Shown here one piece after another: positions 8,398 to 16,373 of a DNA stretch of 64,000 nucleotides. The stretch spans positions 2,046,001-2,110,000 of the forward strand of contig NZ_JAHBZI010000001.1 in NCBI RefSeq assembly GCF_019635515.1, in the 5' to 3' direction. Within the stretch, counting starts at the first letter, position 1. Each line of letters starts with the position of its first letter. The DNA is from Sphingomonas sp. Lineage in GTDB: Bacteria; Pseudomonadota; Alphaproteobacteria; Sphingomonadales; Sphingomonadaceae. Made by a program: the position numbers and the translations under genes. The notes beneath the pieces are model-generated. The model was not told the DNA's origin. It did not search any database and saw nothing but the letters and a program-made list of their open reading frames with translations.

Positions 8398-10734
8398 TCA
8401 TCCGCGCGGCAATTCCACGGTGATCAGCGTCCCCTCCCCCGGTTCCGAGAACAATTCGATCCGCCCGTTATGCGCCTCGACGAACTGCTTCGCGAGCGGC
8501 AGCCCCAGCCCGAGCGCGCGCTCGGCATTGCGGTCTCCCCCCTGTGCGAAGCGGTCGAACGCCTTGGCCGCCGCGTCCTTGCTCATGCCCGGCCCGTCAT
8601 CGGAAACGATGATCCGCGCCACCTTGGCATTGCCGTCGAGATGGAGCAGCACCCGGCCCCGCGACGGGGTGCCCGCGACTGCATGGCGCAGCAGATGCTC
8701 GATCACCTGGCGCAGCCGCCGCGCATCGCCCGATACGATGCCCGCGCTGCCGGCATTCTCGACGGCCAGATCGATCGCCTTTTCCTTGGCGAGCGGCGCG
8801 ATCGCCTCGGCCGCCCCTTGCGCGATCATCTCGATATCGACCGGGCGCTTCTCCAGCGACGCGCCTTCGCTCTGGGTCAAATCGAGCACATCGTCGATCA
8901 GCGCGCCGAGCCGTTCGACCGAGACCAGGATCGCTTCGGAATATTCCGCCCCGCTCTCGCTCAATTTACCCGCAAAGCCGCCGTGCAGCATCTCGGCAAA
9001 GCCCTTGATCGAGGTAAGCGGCGTGCGAAGCTCGTAGCTCATGTTCGCGACGAACGAGGTCTTGACGCGGTCCGCCGCTTCCAGCGCCTCATTGCGGTCG
9101 CGCAGCGCGCGCTCGACGCGGTGCTGATCGCTGACATCGAGCATCGTCACCAGCGCGTTGCCGTCAGGCAGCGGCACCGCGCTCAGATCGAAATGGCGAC
9201 CATCGGCGAAGACGATGCTCGCCCCGCGCTGCTGCCGGTCCTGCGCCGCCAGCCGCACCAGATCGCCGATCACTTCGGCCTTGGCCGGATTGGTCAGCTT
9301 CGGGCCCGCCGCATTGACCAAAGCGAGGATCTGCGGGTGCCCGTCGAGAAAGGCATCCTCGAAGCCCCAGACCTGGCGGAACTTGCGGTTCCAAAGCTGC
9401 AATCGCCCCTTGCCGAACACGGCCACCGCCTCGGCTAGGCTGTCGAGCGTCGCGGTGCGGACCTGCTGCATCTCGCCATGCTCGCGCTGCAGCTCGAATT
9501 GCTGGGTGCGATCCTCGAACAGCAGCAGCAGCCCGCCTTCGGGCATCGGCTGGGCGACGACGCGCAGATGCGTGGCGCCGACATGCCAATTCTCCTCGAC
9601 CGCTTCGGGCGCGGTGAACCATTCGCGGCGCTCGGCCTTCCAGGCCGGGAAGTCACGCGTTTCCGGCAGGCGCTTGGCTTCGCGCATCCGCTCGATCACC
9701 CGATCGAATTCGGGGCGATCCTGCAGCCACTCATTCTTCATCGCGAACATGCGGCGGAAAGGCTGGTTGCAGAAGATCAGGCTGCGGTCGGGACCGAACT
9801 GGGCAACGCCGGCCGAGACGCGGTCGAGCATTGCGCGCTGGGCATCGGCGAAGCGCTTGAGGCCACCGCGCGCCTGTTCCAGATCCTCGATATCGACCGC
9901 GAAGCCCGCCACGCCGCCGGTCGGCAGCGGCACATCGTGCAGGCGAAGCATCCGGCGCTTGCCGCCGATCGTCGCCGGCATCGCGGCAGTCTGCGGCTCG
10001 CCCGTGTCGCGGGCGATCGCGGCGTTGGCCAGTGGTCCGCCGAGCCCGGCGCCCTCGACCAGTTCGAGCCCGCGCGCGACAACGTCCTCGCTGTCGCCGC
10101 CCTCGACCGCCTTCACATATTCGGAATTGACCATCAGCAGCTTGAGATCGGGCCCGCGATACCACATCGGCATCGGTGCGGCCTCGATCAGCGCGGTCAG
10201 CGCGTCGAACGCGGCGCGCAGGCGGGTGCTGCCGCGCTGGAGGCGGTTGATCTCGTCCTGGCTCTCGGTCGCGTCGAGGAACCACAGGACCACCCCGCCG
10301 GGTGCGTTCAGCGCCTGGGGCGCACGCTCGCCCACCACCAACAAGGCGCGTTCGGAACCCTTCGCCCGGACCGACAGGCTGAACGGCTTACCAGCCTTTT
10401 GCGCGGCGGCGACATGCACCGACAGCGTCTTGGCATCCTCAACCATCAACCCGGCATCGCCATTGGCGAGCGCATCCAGCTCGCGCGGGATCGCTTCGAG
10501 CCCCAGCCAGTCCGCCAGGCGGCGCGGTGCCTCGATCCGGCCATCGGCGCGGACGATCATCGCCTGGGCGGGCGAGCCAGAAACCAGCGTGTTGAGGCGC
10601 GTATTACCCTCCGCAAGCACCGACGCGTCGGCACGCAAGCGCAGACCCGTCCACAGCGCCCAGGTCGCGCCGAGGACAAGCAACGCCAGCGCCGCCCCGG
10701 CCAACGCAGCCGCGGATTGGGAGATCAGGATCAA
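8398..10734 (-). CDS. divL: DivL-type sensor kinase homologue with tyrosine at the phosphoacceptor site
   Basis: 778 residues: one N-terminal membrane helix (about 5-30), several PAS-like regions (about 50-160, 175-290, 300-415, 425-540), a HisKA dimerisation helix pair (about 555-620) and an HATPase domain (about 660-778). The H-box reads NMSYELRTPLT, so Tyr567 replaces the usual histidine, as in Caulobacter DivL (Tyr550), an allosteric regulator of the CckA-ChpT-CtrA phosphorelay. The N-box reads HLLRHA instead of NLLxNA, while the G1 (DDGPGM) and G2 (GLGLPLAKQF) boxes look sound. The start is TTG at 10732-10734, the only usable start after an upstream in-frame stop that keeps the membrane helix. 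Confidence 0.87.
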   Translation of the reverse strand: MILISQSAAALAGAALALLVLGATWALWTGLRLRADASVLAEGNTRLNTLVSGSPAQAMIVRADGRIEAPRRLADWLGLEAIPRELDALANGDAGLMVEDAKTLSVHVAAAQKAGKPFSLSVRAKGSERALLVVGERAPQALNAPGGVVLWFLDATESQDEINRLQRGSTRLRAAFDALTALIEAAPMPMWYRGPDLKLLMVNSEYVKAVEGGDSEDVVARGLELVEGAGLGGPLANAAIARDTGEPQTAAMPATIGGKRRMLRLHDVPLPTGGVAGFAVDIEDLEQARGGLKRFADAQRAMLDRVSAGVAQFGPDRSLIFCNQPFRRMFAMKNEWLQDRPEFDRVIERMREAKRLPETRDFPAWKAERREWFTAPEAVEENWHVGATHLRVVAQPMPEGGLLLLFEDRTQQFELQREHGEMQQVRTATLDSLAEAVAVFGKGRLQLWNRKFRQVWGFEDAFLDGHPQILALVNAAGPKLTNPAKAEVIGDLVRLAAQDRQQRGASIVFADGRHFDLSAVPLPDGNALVTMLDVSDQHRVERALRDRNEALEAADRVKTSFVANMSYELRTPLTSIKGFAEMLHGGFAGKLSESGAEYSEAILVSVERLGALIDDVLDLTQSEGASLEKRPVDIEMIAQGAAEAIAPLAKEKAIDLAVENAGSAGIVSGDARRLRQVIEHLLRHAVAGTPSRGRVLLHLDGNAKVARIIVSDDGPGMSKDAAAKAFDRFAQGGDRNAERALGLGLPLAKQFVEAHNGRIELFSEPGEGTLITVELPRG

Positions 10735-10800
10735 GCCGCTGCCCCGCGGCTCTGCAAATGCGTCATGGCCGAACCCTTACGGATGGCGCGCGGCAGCCGC

Positions 10801-10838
10801 AACGAAAAGGGCCGCGTTCCCGGCTGGAAACGCGGCCC
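10801..10838 (-). terminator. Rho-independent terminator of ahcY
   Basis: Read on the minus strand, a perfect 10-bp GC-rich stem (GGGCCGCGTT with AACGCGGCCC, 10-nt loop) is followed by TTTTCGTT. It sits 23 bp after the ahcY stop and before divL, so ahcY and divL are probably separate transcription units. Confidence 0.88.
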
Positions 10839-10860
10839 GTTCGTCTCGCTTGCGCGAAGA

Positions 10861-12279
10861 TCAGTAGCGGTAATGATCCGGCTTGAACGGACCCGCGACC
10901 GGCACGCCGATATAATCGGCCTGCTTCTGCGAGAGCTTCGAAAGCTTCACGCCCAGCTTTTCCAGGTGCAGCGCCGCGACCTTCTCGTCGAGGTGCTTCG
11001 GCAGGACATAAACCTGATTCTCGTAATTCTCGCCCTTGGTCCACAGCTCGATCTGGGCGAGCGTCTGGTTGGTGAAGGACGAGGACATCACGAACGAGGG
11101 GTGGCCGGTGGCGCAGCCAAGATTCACGAGGCGACCCTTGGCGAGGATGATGATCTGCTTGCCGTCGGGGAACTTCACCAGATCGGTGCCCGGCTTCACT
11201 TCGTCCCACTCATAGTTCGACAGCGCTGCGATCTGGATCTCACTATCGAAATGGCCGATGTTGCACACGATCGACATTGGCTTCATCGCCTTCATGTGAT
11301 CGGCGGTGATGACATCGGCATTGCCGGTGGCGGTGCAGAAGATGTCGGCGCGCTGCACCGCTTCTTCCATGGTCACCACCTCGAAGCCCTCCATCGCCGC
11401 CTGCAGCGCGCAGATCGGATCGATTTCGGTGACGAGGACGCGGGCGCCGCCGTTGCGCAGCGACTGGGCCGAGCCCTTGCCGACATCGCCGAAGCCAGCG
11501 ACGCAGGCAACCTTGCCGGCCAGCATCACGTCGGTGGCGCGACGGATCGCGTCGACCAGCGATTCCTTGCAGCCATAAAGGTTGTCGAACTTCGACTTGG
11601 TCACCGAGTCATTGACGTTGATCGCGGGGAAAGGCAGCTCGCCCTTCTTCGAGATCTCATACAGGCGGTGCACGCCAGTGGTGGTCTCTTCCGAAACGCC
11701 CTTCAGGTTCTTGACCGTCTCGGTGAGGTAGCCCGGCTTCTTGGCGATGAACGCCTTGAGCGCGCGCTGCATCTCGACTTCTTCTTCATTCTCGGGCTCG
11801 GGCATGGTGTGGCCGGCCTCGAGCTTGGCGCCCCACAGCGCGAACATGGTGGCGTCCCCGCCATCGTCGAGGATGATGTTGGCGGTCTGGCCTTCGACTT
11901 CATTGTCCCACGAGAAGATGTCGCCGACATAGTCCCAATATTCGGCCAGGCTCTCGCCCTTAACCGCGAACACCGGCACGCCGGTCGCGGCGATCGCGGC
12001 GGCGGCGTGGTCCTGCGTCGAGAAGATGTTGCAGGTCGCCCAACGCACCTTCGCGCCCAGCGCGGTCAGCGTCTCGATCAGCACGGCGGTCTGGATCGTC
12101 ATGTGGAGCGAGCCGGTGATGCGCGCGCCCTTGAGCGGCTGCGACGCGCCGAATTCGCTGCGCAGCGACATGAGGCCGGGCATTTCGGTCTCGGCGATCT
12201 CGATCTCCTTGCGGCCGAAATCGGCGAGCGCGATATCCGCGATCACATAGTCGTTCTTCTTGTCGAGCACGGTAGCCAC
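10861..12279 (-). CDS. ahcY: Adenosylhomocysteinase (S-adenosylhomocysteine hydrolase)
   Basis: Splits S-adenosylhomocysteine into adenosine and homocysteine, relieving product inhibition of methyltransferases and feeding the methionine cycle. The 472-residue protein has [17 protein letters not shown] near the N-terminus, [17 protein letters not shown] at the active site, the NAD-binding [22 protein letters not shown] and the family C-terminus ending PDHYRY. Length fits the proteobacterial enzyme with its short insertion. It is monocistronic, with a terminator downstream and a perfect palindrome about 100 bp upstream of the start. Confidence 0.97.
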   Translation of the reverse strand: MATVLDKKNDYVIADIALADFGRKEIEIAETEMPGLMSLRSEFGASQPLKGARITGSLHMTIQTAVLIETLTALGAKVRWATCNIFSTQDHAAAAIAATGVPVFAVKGESLAEYWDYVGDIFSWDNEVEGQTANIILDDGGDATMFALWGAKLEAGHTMPEPENEEEVEMQRALKAFIAKKPGYLTETVKNLKGVSEETTTGVHRLYEISKKGELPFPAINVNDSVTKSKFDNLYGCKESLVDAIRRATDVMLAGKVACVAGFGDVGKGSAQSLRNGGARVLVTEIDPICALQAAMEGFEVVTMEEAVQRADIFCTATGNADVITADHMKAMKPMSIVCNIGHFDSEIQIAALSNYEWDEVKPGTDLVKFPDGKQIIILAKGRLVNLGCATGHPSFVMSSSFTNQTLAQIELWTKGENYENQVYVLPKHLDEKVAALHLEKLGVKLSKLSQKQADYIGVPVAGPFKPDHYRY

Positions 12280-12598
12280 TGACGGGTCTCCATTGGCATA
12301 GAATTGCGGGCCGCGAATCCCTGTCCGCCAGCCATCTGGCTCGCCCCTTATAATGCTCCGTCGAAAACCGCAAGTCAGATATAAAGATATCTTTATATGA
12401 CATTCAAACGTGCCGCTGCCCTACATCGGAGTTGACGATTATTCTCGCGGAATGCTCACGCCGTTTCTCCATGTCGTCATCGACATGCTACCGACAGCCG
12501 GTAGGAAATTTAACTGCGCGTCAGCGCAATGAAATTTCACGATTTGCGTGAAAAGTGTGAAGCCAAGCGCCGGTAATCCTACAGCCCGCCGCGCCGAA
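12280..12598. other. Intergenic region between ahcY and yqgE
   Basis: About 320 bp without a convincing gene. The left part holds the ahcY promoter and the palindrome at 12379-12398. The right part (about 12440-12598) lies downstream of yqgE and has no obvious U-tract terminator. Overlapping open frames here are out-of-frame extensions of yqgE shadows. I saw no SAH or SAM riboswitch fold by eye. Confidence 0.5.
12379..12398. promoter_or_regulatory. Perfect 20-bp palindrome upstream of ahcY, candidate operator
   Basis: ATATAAAGATATCTTTATAT is a perfect palindrome lying 100-119 bp upstream of the ahcY start codon in otherwise GC-rich DNA. Its AT-rich dyad is the kind of site bound by ArsR-fold regulators. 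In many Proteobacteria ahcY is controlled by the SAH-responsive ArsR-family protein SahR, so a SahR-type operator is the leading guess. An AT-rich stretch (CATTATAAG on the minus strand, near 12350) just downstream could be the -10 region. Confidence 0.6.
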
Positions 12599-13159
12599 TC
12601 ATGCCGTGCCGGCGCTGCTCGCCAGCATCCGCGGATCGATCCCGGCGCCCGCAAAGCCGACCATCCAGCGGTCCTCGGCATCGACGTCGTAGAGCAGACC
12701 GGGCGTCGATTCCGTGCTGAACCAGCCGTGCCGCGCCATTTCGGCGTCGAGCTGGCCCTCGCCCCAGCCGGCATAGCCAAGCGCCACCAGCCACTGGTTC
12801 GGTCCCTTGCCCTCGGCGATCGCGCGCAGCACGTCGACCGTGCCCGAAAGCGCCCAGCGCCCGCCGACATCGATGGTATCCTGCCCTTCCCAATCGGTAG
12901 AATGCAGCACGAAGCCGCGCCGCGGCTCGACCGGGCCGCCGAAATGCACCGCCGCATCCGGCGCCGCGCCGGGGTCGATCTGGAACTGGCGCAGCAACGT
13001 ATGCAGACCGAGTCCATCGATCGTCTCGCCGACGCCGATGCCGAGCGCACCCTCATCGTCATGCGCGCACATCGCGATCACCGCCCGTTCGAAGCGCGGA
13101 TCGCCGATGCCGGGCATCGCCAGCAGGAATTGCCCGGTGAGAAAAGGTGCCGACTCCAT
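12599..13159 (-). CDS. YqgE/AlgH family protein (DUF179)
   Basis: 186 residues matching the YqgE/AlgH family: FLTGQFLLAMPGIGDPRFER at the N-terminus, then AVIAMCAHDDEGALGIGV, HFGGPVEPRRGFVLHS and NQWLVALGYAGWGEGQLDAE. The family is widespread and its biochemical function is not established; links to alginate regulation and transcription have been proposed elsewhere. The gene stands alone, divergent from the peroxiredoxin with about 100 bp between them. There is no signal peptide, so it is probably cytosolic. Confidence 0.9.
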   Translation of the reverse strand: MESAPFLTGQFLLAMPGIGDPRFERAVIAMCAHDDEGALGIGVGETIDGLGLHTLLRQFQIDPGAAPDAAVHFGGPVEPRRGFVLHSTDWEGQDTIDVGGRWALSGTVDVLRAIAEGKGPNQWLVALGYAGWGEGQLDAEMARHGWFSTESTPGLLYDVDAEDRWMVGFAGAGIDPRMLASSAGTA

Positions 13160-13259
13160 ATGCGAAACAACTTACCGCCACGCTTTCGGCTCCGCCACGC
13201 TTGAAAAAGCAGGCGCGGACCCCGATTGAGACGAAGAACCCCTTTGAGGAGAGACTGAC

Positions 13260-13742
13260 ATGACCATCCAGCTTGGCGACCGCGTTCCCAGCACCAATTT
13301 CATCAAGGTGACCGAAGGCGGCCCCGAGCCGGTCAGCTCCGACGAATATTTCGCCGGCCGCAAGGTCGCGCTCTTCTCGGTTCCCGGCGCGTTCACGCCA
13401 ACCTGCTCGGCCAAGCATCTGCCGGGCTTCGTCGAGAAGGCTGACGAGCTGAAGGCCAAGGGCGTGGACGAGATCGCCTGCACCGCCGTCAACGACGCGT
13501 TCGTGATGGGCGCGTGGGGCAAGGCCAATGGCGTCGAGGGCAAGGTGACGATGCTCGCCGACGGCAATGGCGCGTTCCCGGAAGCGGTTGGCCTGCAGAT
13601 GGACGGATCGAAGTTCGGCATGGGCGCGCGCGGCCAGCGCTTCTCGATGCTGGTCAATGACGGCGTCGTCGAGCAGCTCAATGTCGAGGCACCGGGCCAG
13701 TTCGAAGTCAGTTCGGCTGATTATCTGCTCGGCCAGCTGTAA
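13260..13742 (+). CDS. Peroxiredoxin of the Prx5 type
   Basis: 160-residue thiol peroxidase that should reduce hydrogen and organic peroxides using thioredoxin or glutathione/glutaredoxin. The peroxidatic site is VPGAFTPTCSAKHLPGF with Cys49. No second conserved cysteine at the usual resolving position is obvious; the next is in DEIACTAVND, which is common in the Prx5 group. FVMGAWGKAN and the GARGQRFSMLV segment also match. A strong GAGGAGAG ribosome-binding site precedes the ATG. Cytosolic, apparently monocistronic or read together with the next small gene. Confidence 0.93.
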   Translation: MTIQLGDRVPSTNFIKVTEGGPEPVSSDEYFAGRKVALFSVPGAFTPTCSAKHLPGFVEKADELKAKGVDEIACTAVNDAFVMGAWGKANGVEGKVTMLADGNGAFPEAVGLQMDGSKFGMGARGQRFSMLVNDGVVEQLNVEAPGQFEVSSADYLLGQL

Positions 13743-13813
13743 TATCGGCCACGTAACGGAACCGGGTGGCCATGATGGAGTTGGTTTCCCGCAATCCTGG
13801 AGGGAATTCCATC

Positions 13814-14083
13814 ATGGTCACCGACACCAACACCACCGACATCGCCAACCAAGCCGCTGGCGCTGACGAAGGCGTACTCGACAACGCCCTCGACACCGCC
13901 AAGTCGTTCCTCGAAACCGCGCAGGAAGCGATCGGCGACGCGGTCGACGCCACCGTCGAGGCGGTGAAGGAACACCCCGTCGCCGCCGCGGCGATCGCCG
14001 CCGGCGCGGCCGCCGCGGTGGGCGGCGCAGTCTATGCCGCCACCCATCTGGGTGGCGACAAGGAACCCGCCAGCAAGAAGTAA
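13814..14083 (+). CDS. Small alanine-rich protein with a C-terminal hydrophobic segment
   Basis: 89 residues starting MVTDTNTTDIANQA, chosen because GGAGGG lies just upstream; the frame opens earlier but without a site. The middle is a charged amphipathic helix (LDTAKSFLETAQEAIGDAV). A strongly alanine/glycine-rich hydrophobic stretch (AAAAIAAGAAAAVGGAVYAA, about residues 56-77) follows, with a short basic tail. This resembles the small DUF883-like or YtxH-like membrane-anchored stress proteins, but I cannot assign a family. A strong terminator follows immediately. Confidence 0.7.
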   Translation: MVTDTNTTDIANQAAGADEGVLDNALDTAKSFLETAQEAIGDAVDATVEAVKEHPVAAAAIAAGAAAAVGGAVYAATHLGGDKEPASKK

Positions 14084-14091
14084 GGGACAGC

Positions 14092-14127
14092 ACCCGGCCC
14101 TGCCATCGCGGGGCCGGGTCTTGCCAG
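14092..14127 (+). terminator. Hairpin terminator after the small alanine-rich gene
   Basis: A 9-bp perfect stem (ACCCGGCCC with GGGCCGGGT, 10-nt loop) starts 9 bp after the stop codon at 14083. The downstream T-run is weak (TCTTG, then ATTTTTG further on). It separates this unit from amn. Confidence 0.7.
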
Positions 14128-14155
14128 CGTCATTTTTGCGGCTTAGCCGTCCAAG

Positions 14156-15595
14156 ATGACACAAGCATCGAACATCGTCGCCGAGCTGGATCGCCTCTAT
14201 CGCGCCTCGGTCGAGCGGCTTCAGGCCGCCCTCACCCACTACATCAACGACGGCGTCGCGCCCGATCCCCAGGATCGCATCGACGGCAGCTTCGCCTACC
14301 CCGAGCTGCGCCTCACCTATCGCGGCGGCAGCGATCGCCCCGTCCCACCGCGCTCCTTCGGCCGGCTGGTCGATGAAGGCGAATATCGCATCTCGGTCAC
14401 CAAGCCGGCGATGTTCGCCGACTATCTGACCGAGCAGCTCACCTTCCTGATCGAGGATTATGATGTCGAGGTTCAGGCGGTCACCGGGCGGCAGGAGATC
14501 CCGTTCCCCTACGTGCTCGATCCGGGCCACATCCAGGCGATGGACCAGATCACCGTCACCGAGCTGGCCCGGCATTTCCCGGCAACCGAGCTGGCGCATA
14601 TCGGCGACGAGATCGCAGACGGCACCTGGGTGTCTACGGACGAAATCCGCCCGCTGGCGCTGTTCGACGGGCTGCGCACCGATTTCTCGCTGGCGCGGCT
14701 GCGGCACTATACCGGCACGCCGGTCGAGCATTTCCAACAATATATCCTCTTCACCAACTATCACCGATATGTCGACGAATTCGTCAATTGGGCGATCGGG
14801 CAGCTTGGCGAAGGCAGCCGCTTCACCCACGTGTCGGGCGCGGGCGGGATTCTGATCGAGGCCGGCGACGATACCGACCGCCTGCTCAACGACACCTCGG
14901 CATGGCGGCGGCACCAGATGCCGGCATACCATCTGATGGCCGAAGACGGCACCGGGATCACGCTCGTCAATATCGGTGTCGGCCCGTCCAATGCCAAGAC
15001 GATTACCGATCACCTCGCGGTGCTGCGCCCTGAAGCGTGGCTGATGATCGGGCATTGCGGCGGCCTGCGCCCCAGCCAGCGGATCGGCGATTACGTCCTC
15101 GCCCACGCTTATCTCCGCGACGATCACATCATGGACGATGTGCTGCCGCCCGAGATCCCGATTCCCGCCATCGCCGAGGTCCAGCTCGCGCTCGCCCGCG
15201 CAGCGGAGACCGTATCGGGCCAGTCCGGCGACGAGCTCAAGCGCCGCCTGCGCACCGGCACGATCGTCACCACCGACGATCGCAACTGGGAGCTGCGCTA
15301 TTCACAGTCGGCGCTGCGTTTCTCGCTCAGCCGAGCGGTCGGCGTCGACATGGAGAGCGCTACCCTCGCCGCGCAGGGCTATCGCTTCCGCGTGCCCTAC
15401 GGCACGTTGCTGTGCGTTTCGGACAAGCCGCTCCACGGCGAGCTCAAGCTGCCCGGGCAGGCGAACCTGTTCTACGAGCGTGCCATCGCTGAGCATCTCA
15501 AGATCGGCATCGAGACCTGCGAGGAGCTGCGCCGCGAAGGCGCGAAGCTGCACAGCCGCAAGCTCCGCGCCTTCAACGAGCCACCGTTCCGCTAA
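14156..15595 (+). CDS. amn: AMP nucleosidase
   Basis: Hydrolyses AMP to adenine and ribose 5-phosphate, a purine salvage and energy-balancing step. The 479-residue length is close to that of the E. coli enzyme. The N-terminal half is the Amn-specific regulatory domain (FAYPELRLTYRGG, SVTKPAMFADYL). The C-terminal half is a nucleoside phosphorylase fold with LVNIGVGPSNAKTITDHL, WLMIGHCGGLRPSQRIGDYV and AVGVDMESATLAAQGYRFR. The stop codon is only 3 bp from the convergent stop of the SIMPL-domain gene. Cytosolic. Confidence 0.95.
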   Translation: MTQASNIVAELDRLYRASVERLQAALTHYINDGVAPDPQDRIDGSFAYPELRLTYRGGSDRPVPPRSFGRLVDEGEYRISVTKPAMFADYLTEQLTFLIEDYDVEVQAVTGRQEIPFPYVLDPGHIQAMDQITVTELARHFPATELAHIGDEIADGTWVSTDEIRPLALFDGLRTDFSLARLRHYTGTPVEHFQQYILFTNYHRYVDEFVNWAIGQLGEGSRFTHVSGAGGILIEAGDDTDRLLNDTSAWRRHQMPAYHLMAEDGTGITLVNIGVGPSNAKTITDHLAVLRPEAWLMIGHCGGLRPSQRIGDYVLAHAYLRDDHIMDDVLPPEIPIPAIAEVQLALARAAETVSGQSGDELKRRLRTGTIVTTDDRNWELRYSQSALRFSLSRAVGVDMESATLAAQGYRFRVPYGTLLCVSDKPLHGELKLPGQANLFYERAIAEHLKIGIETCEELRREGAKLHSRKLRAFNEPPFR

Positions 15596-15598
15596 GGC

Positions 15599-16351
15599 CT
15601 ATTTCGACAGCTTGAACTCGACCGTGAGCGTCTCGCGGACCGTCACATTGTTCGAAGTCGCCTCACCCTTGGGCGCGAACATGCCGACGATCTGCGAGAT
15701 GAAGCCGAGCGATCCAGCGATCATGTCCTGCTTCTCGCTGATCCGCACGATGGCTGCCTGACGCAGCCCGAGCGCCTCGCCATAAGCCCCGGCCTCCACG
15801 CGCGCCTTGGCCAGGGCATCGGCCTTGGCGCGGCGCGAAGCGGCGGGATAATCGTCGAGCAGGCCGAGCACTTCCTCGGGCGAGGTCGCGCCTGCGGCTT
15901 CGATCGCCTTGCGGGCGTCGGCGGCGACAGCGCGGCTCGGCGCGTCGAGCGTCACCGTCTCGCTCGCCGTCGATTGCGGCTTGCCATCGGCATCCTCGCC
16001 CATGGTGTCGAAACTGATCTTCGGCCCCTTCATACCGCCGATGCCGGCGAACATGCTGAGCAGCGATTGGCCGCCGCCGCTGGTGCCCGGTGCGTCGGGC
16101 TGGGCTTCGCGAACATTGAGCGCGGCAAGCGTCTGCAGCAGCTTGGCGCGATTGGTGGCGAGCGCTGCCTTGGCGGCATCCTCGGTCTCGCCCTTGCCGG
16201 TGACCGTGGCCGAGAGGCGGAAGCGCTGCGCCGGCACGGTCACCTCGCCGGTGGCGACGATCTCGACATTGACGGGCGCCGCGGCGGTTTGCGCCAGCAC
16301 GGCGGTGGGCGCACACAGCATCGCGCAGGCAATTGCATAGCGTATCGTCAT
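15599..16351 (-). CDS. Secreted SIMPL-domain protein (DUF541)
   Basis: 250 residues with a signal peptide (MTIRYAIACAMLCAPTAVLAQ) and then a SIMPL/DUF541 domain: NVEIVATGEVTVPAQRFRL at the front, and AKADALAKARVEAGAYGEAL with LRQAAIVRISEKQDM near the end. Members are periplasmic or envelope proteins linked to oxidative stress or unknown roles. It lies 22 bp downstream of the M2 peptidase gene on the same strand, so the two probably share a transcript. Confidence 0.88.
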   Translation of the reverse strand: MTIRYAIACAMLCAPTAVLAQTAAAPVNVEIVATGEVTVPAQRFRLSATVTGKGETEDAAKAALATNRAKLLQTLAALNVREAQPDAPGTSGGGQSLLSMFAGIGGMKGPKISFDTMGEDADGKPQSTASETVTLDAPSRAVAADARKAIEAAGATSPEEVLGLLDDYPAASRRAKADALAKARVEAGAYGEALGLRQAAIVRISEKQDMIAGSLGFISQIVGMFAPKGEATSNNVTVRETLTVEFKLSK

Positions 16352-16373
16352 CGGATTCCCCTGTTCTAGTCGC

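Noticed and set aside
9478..12282. 934-codon open frame on the plus strand opposite divL and ahcY
   Set aside because: It spans two unrelated genes and their terminator on the other strand and reads as His/Arg/Gly-rich noise.
12280..12480. SAH or SAM riboswitch upstream of ahcY
   Set aside because: No conserved core or pseudoknot could be made out; a protein operator explains the visible palindrome better.
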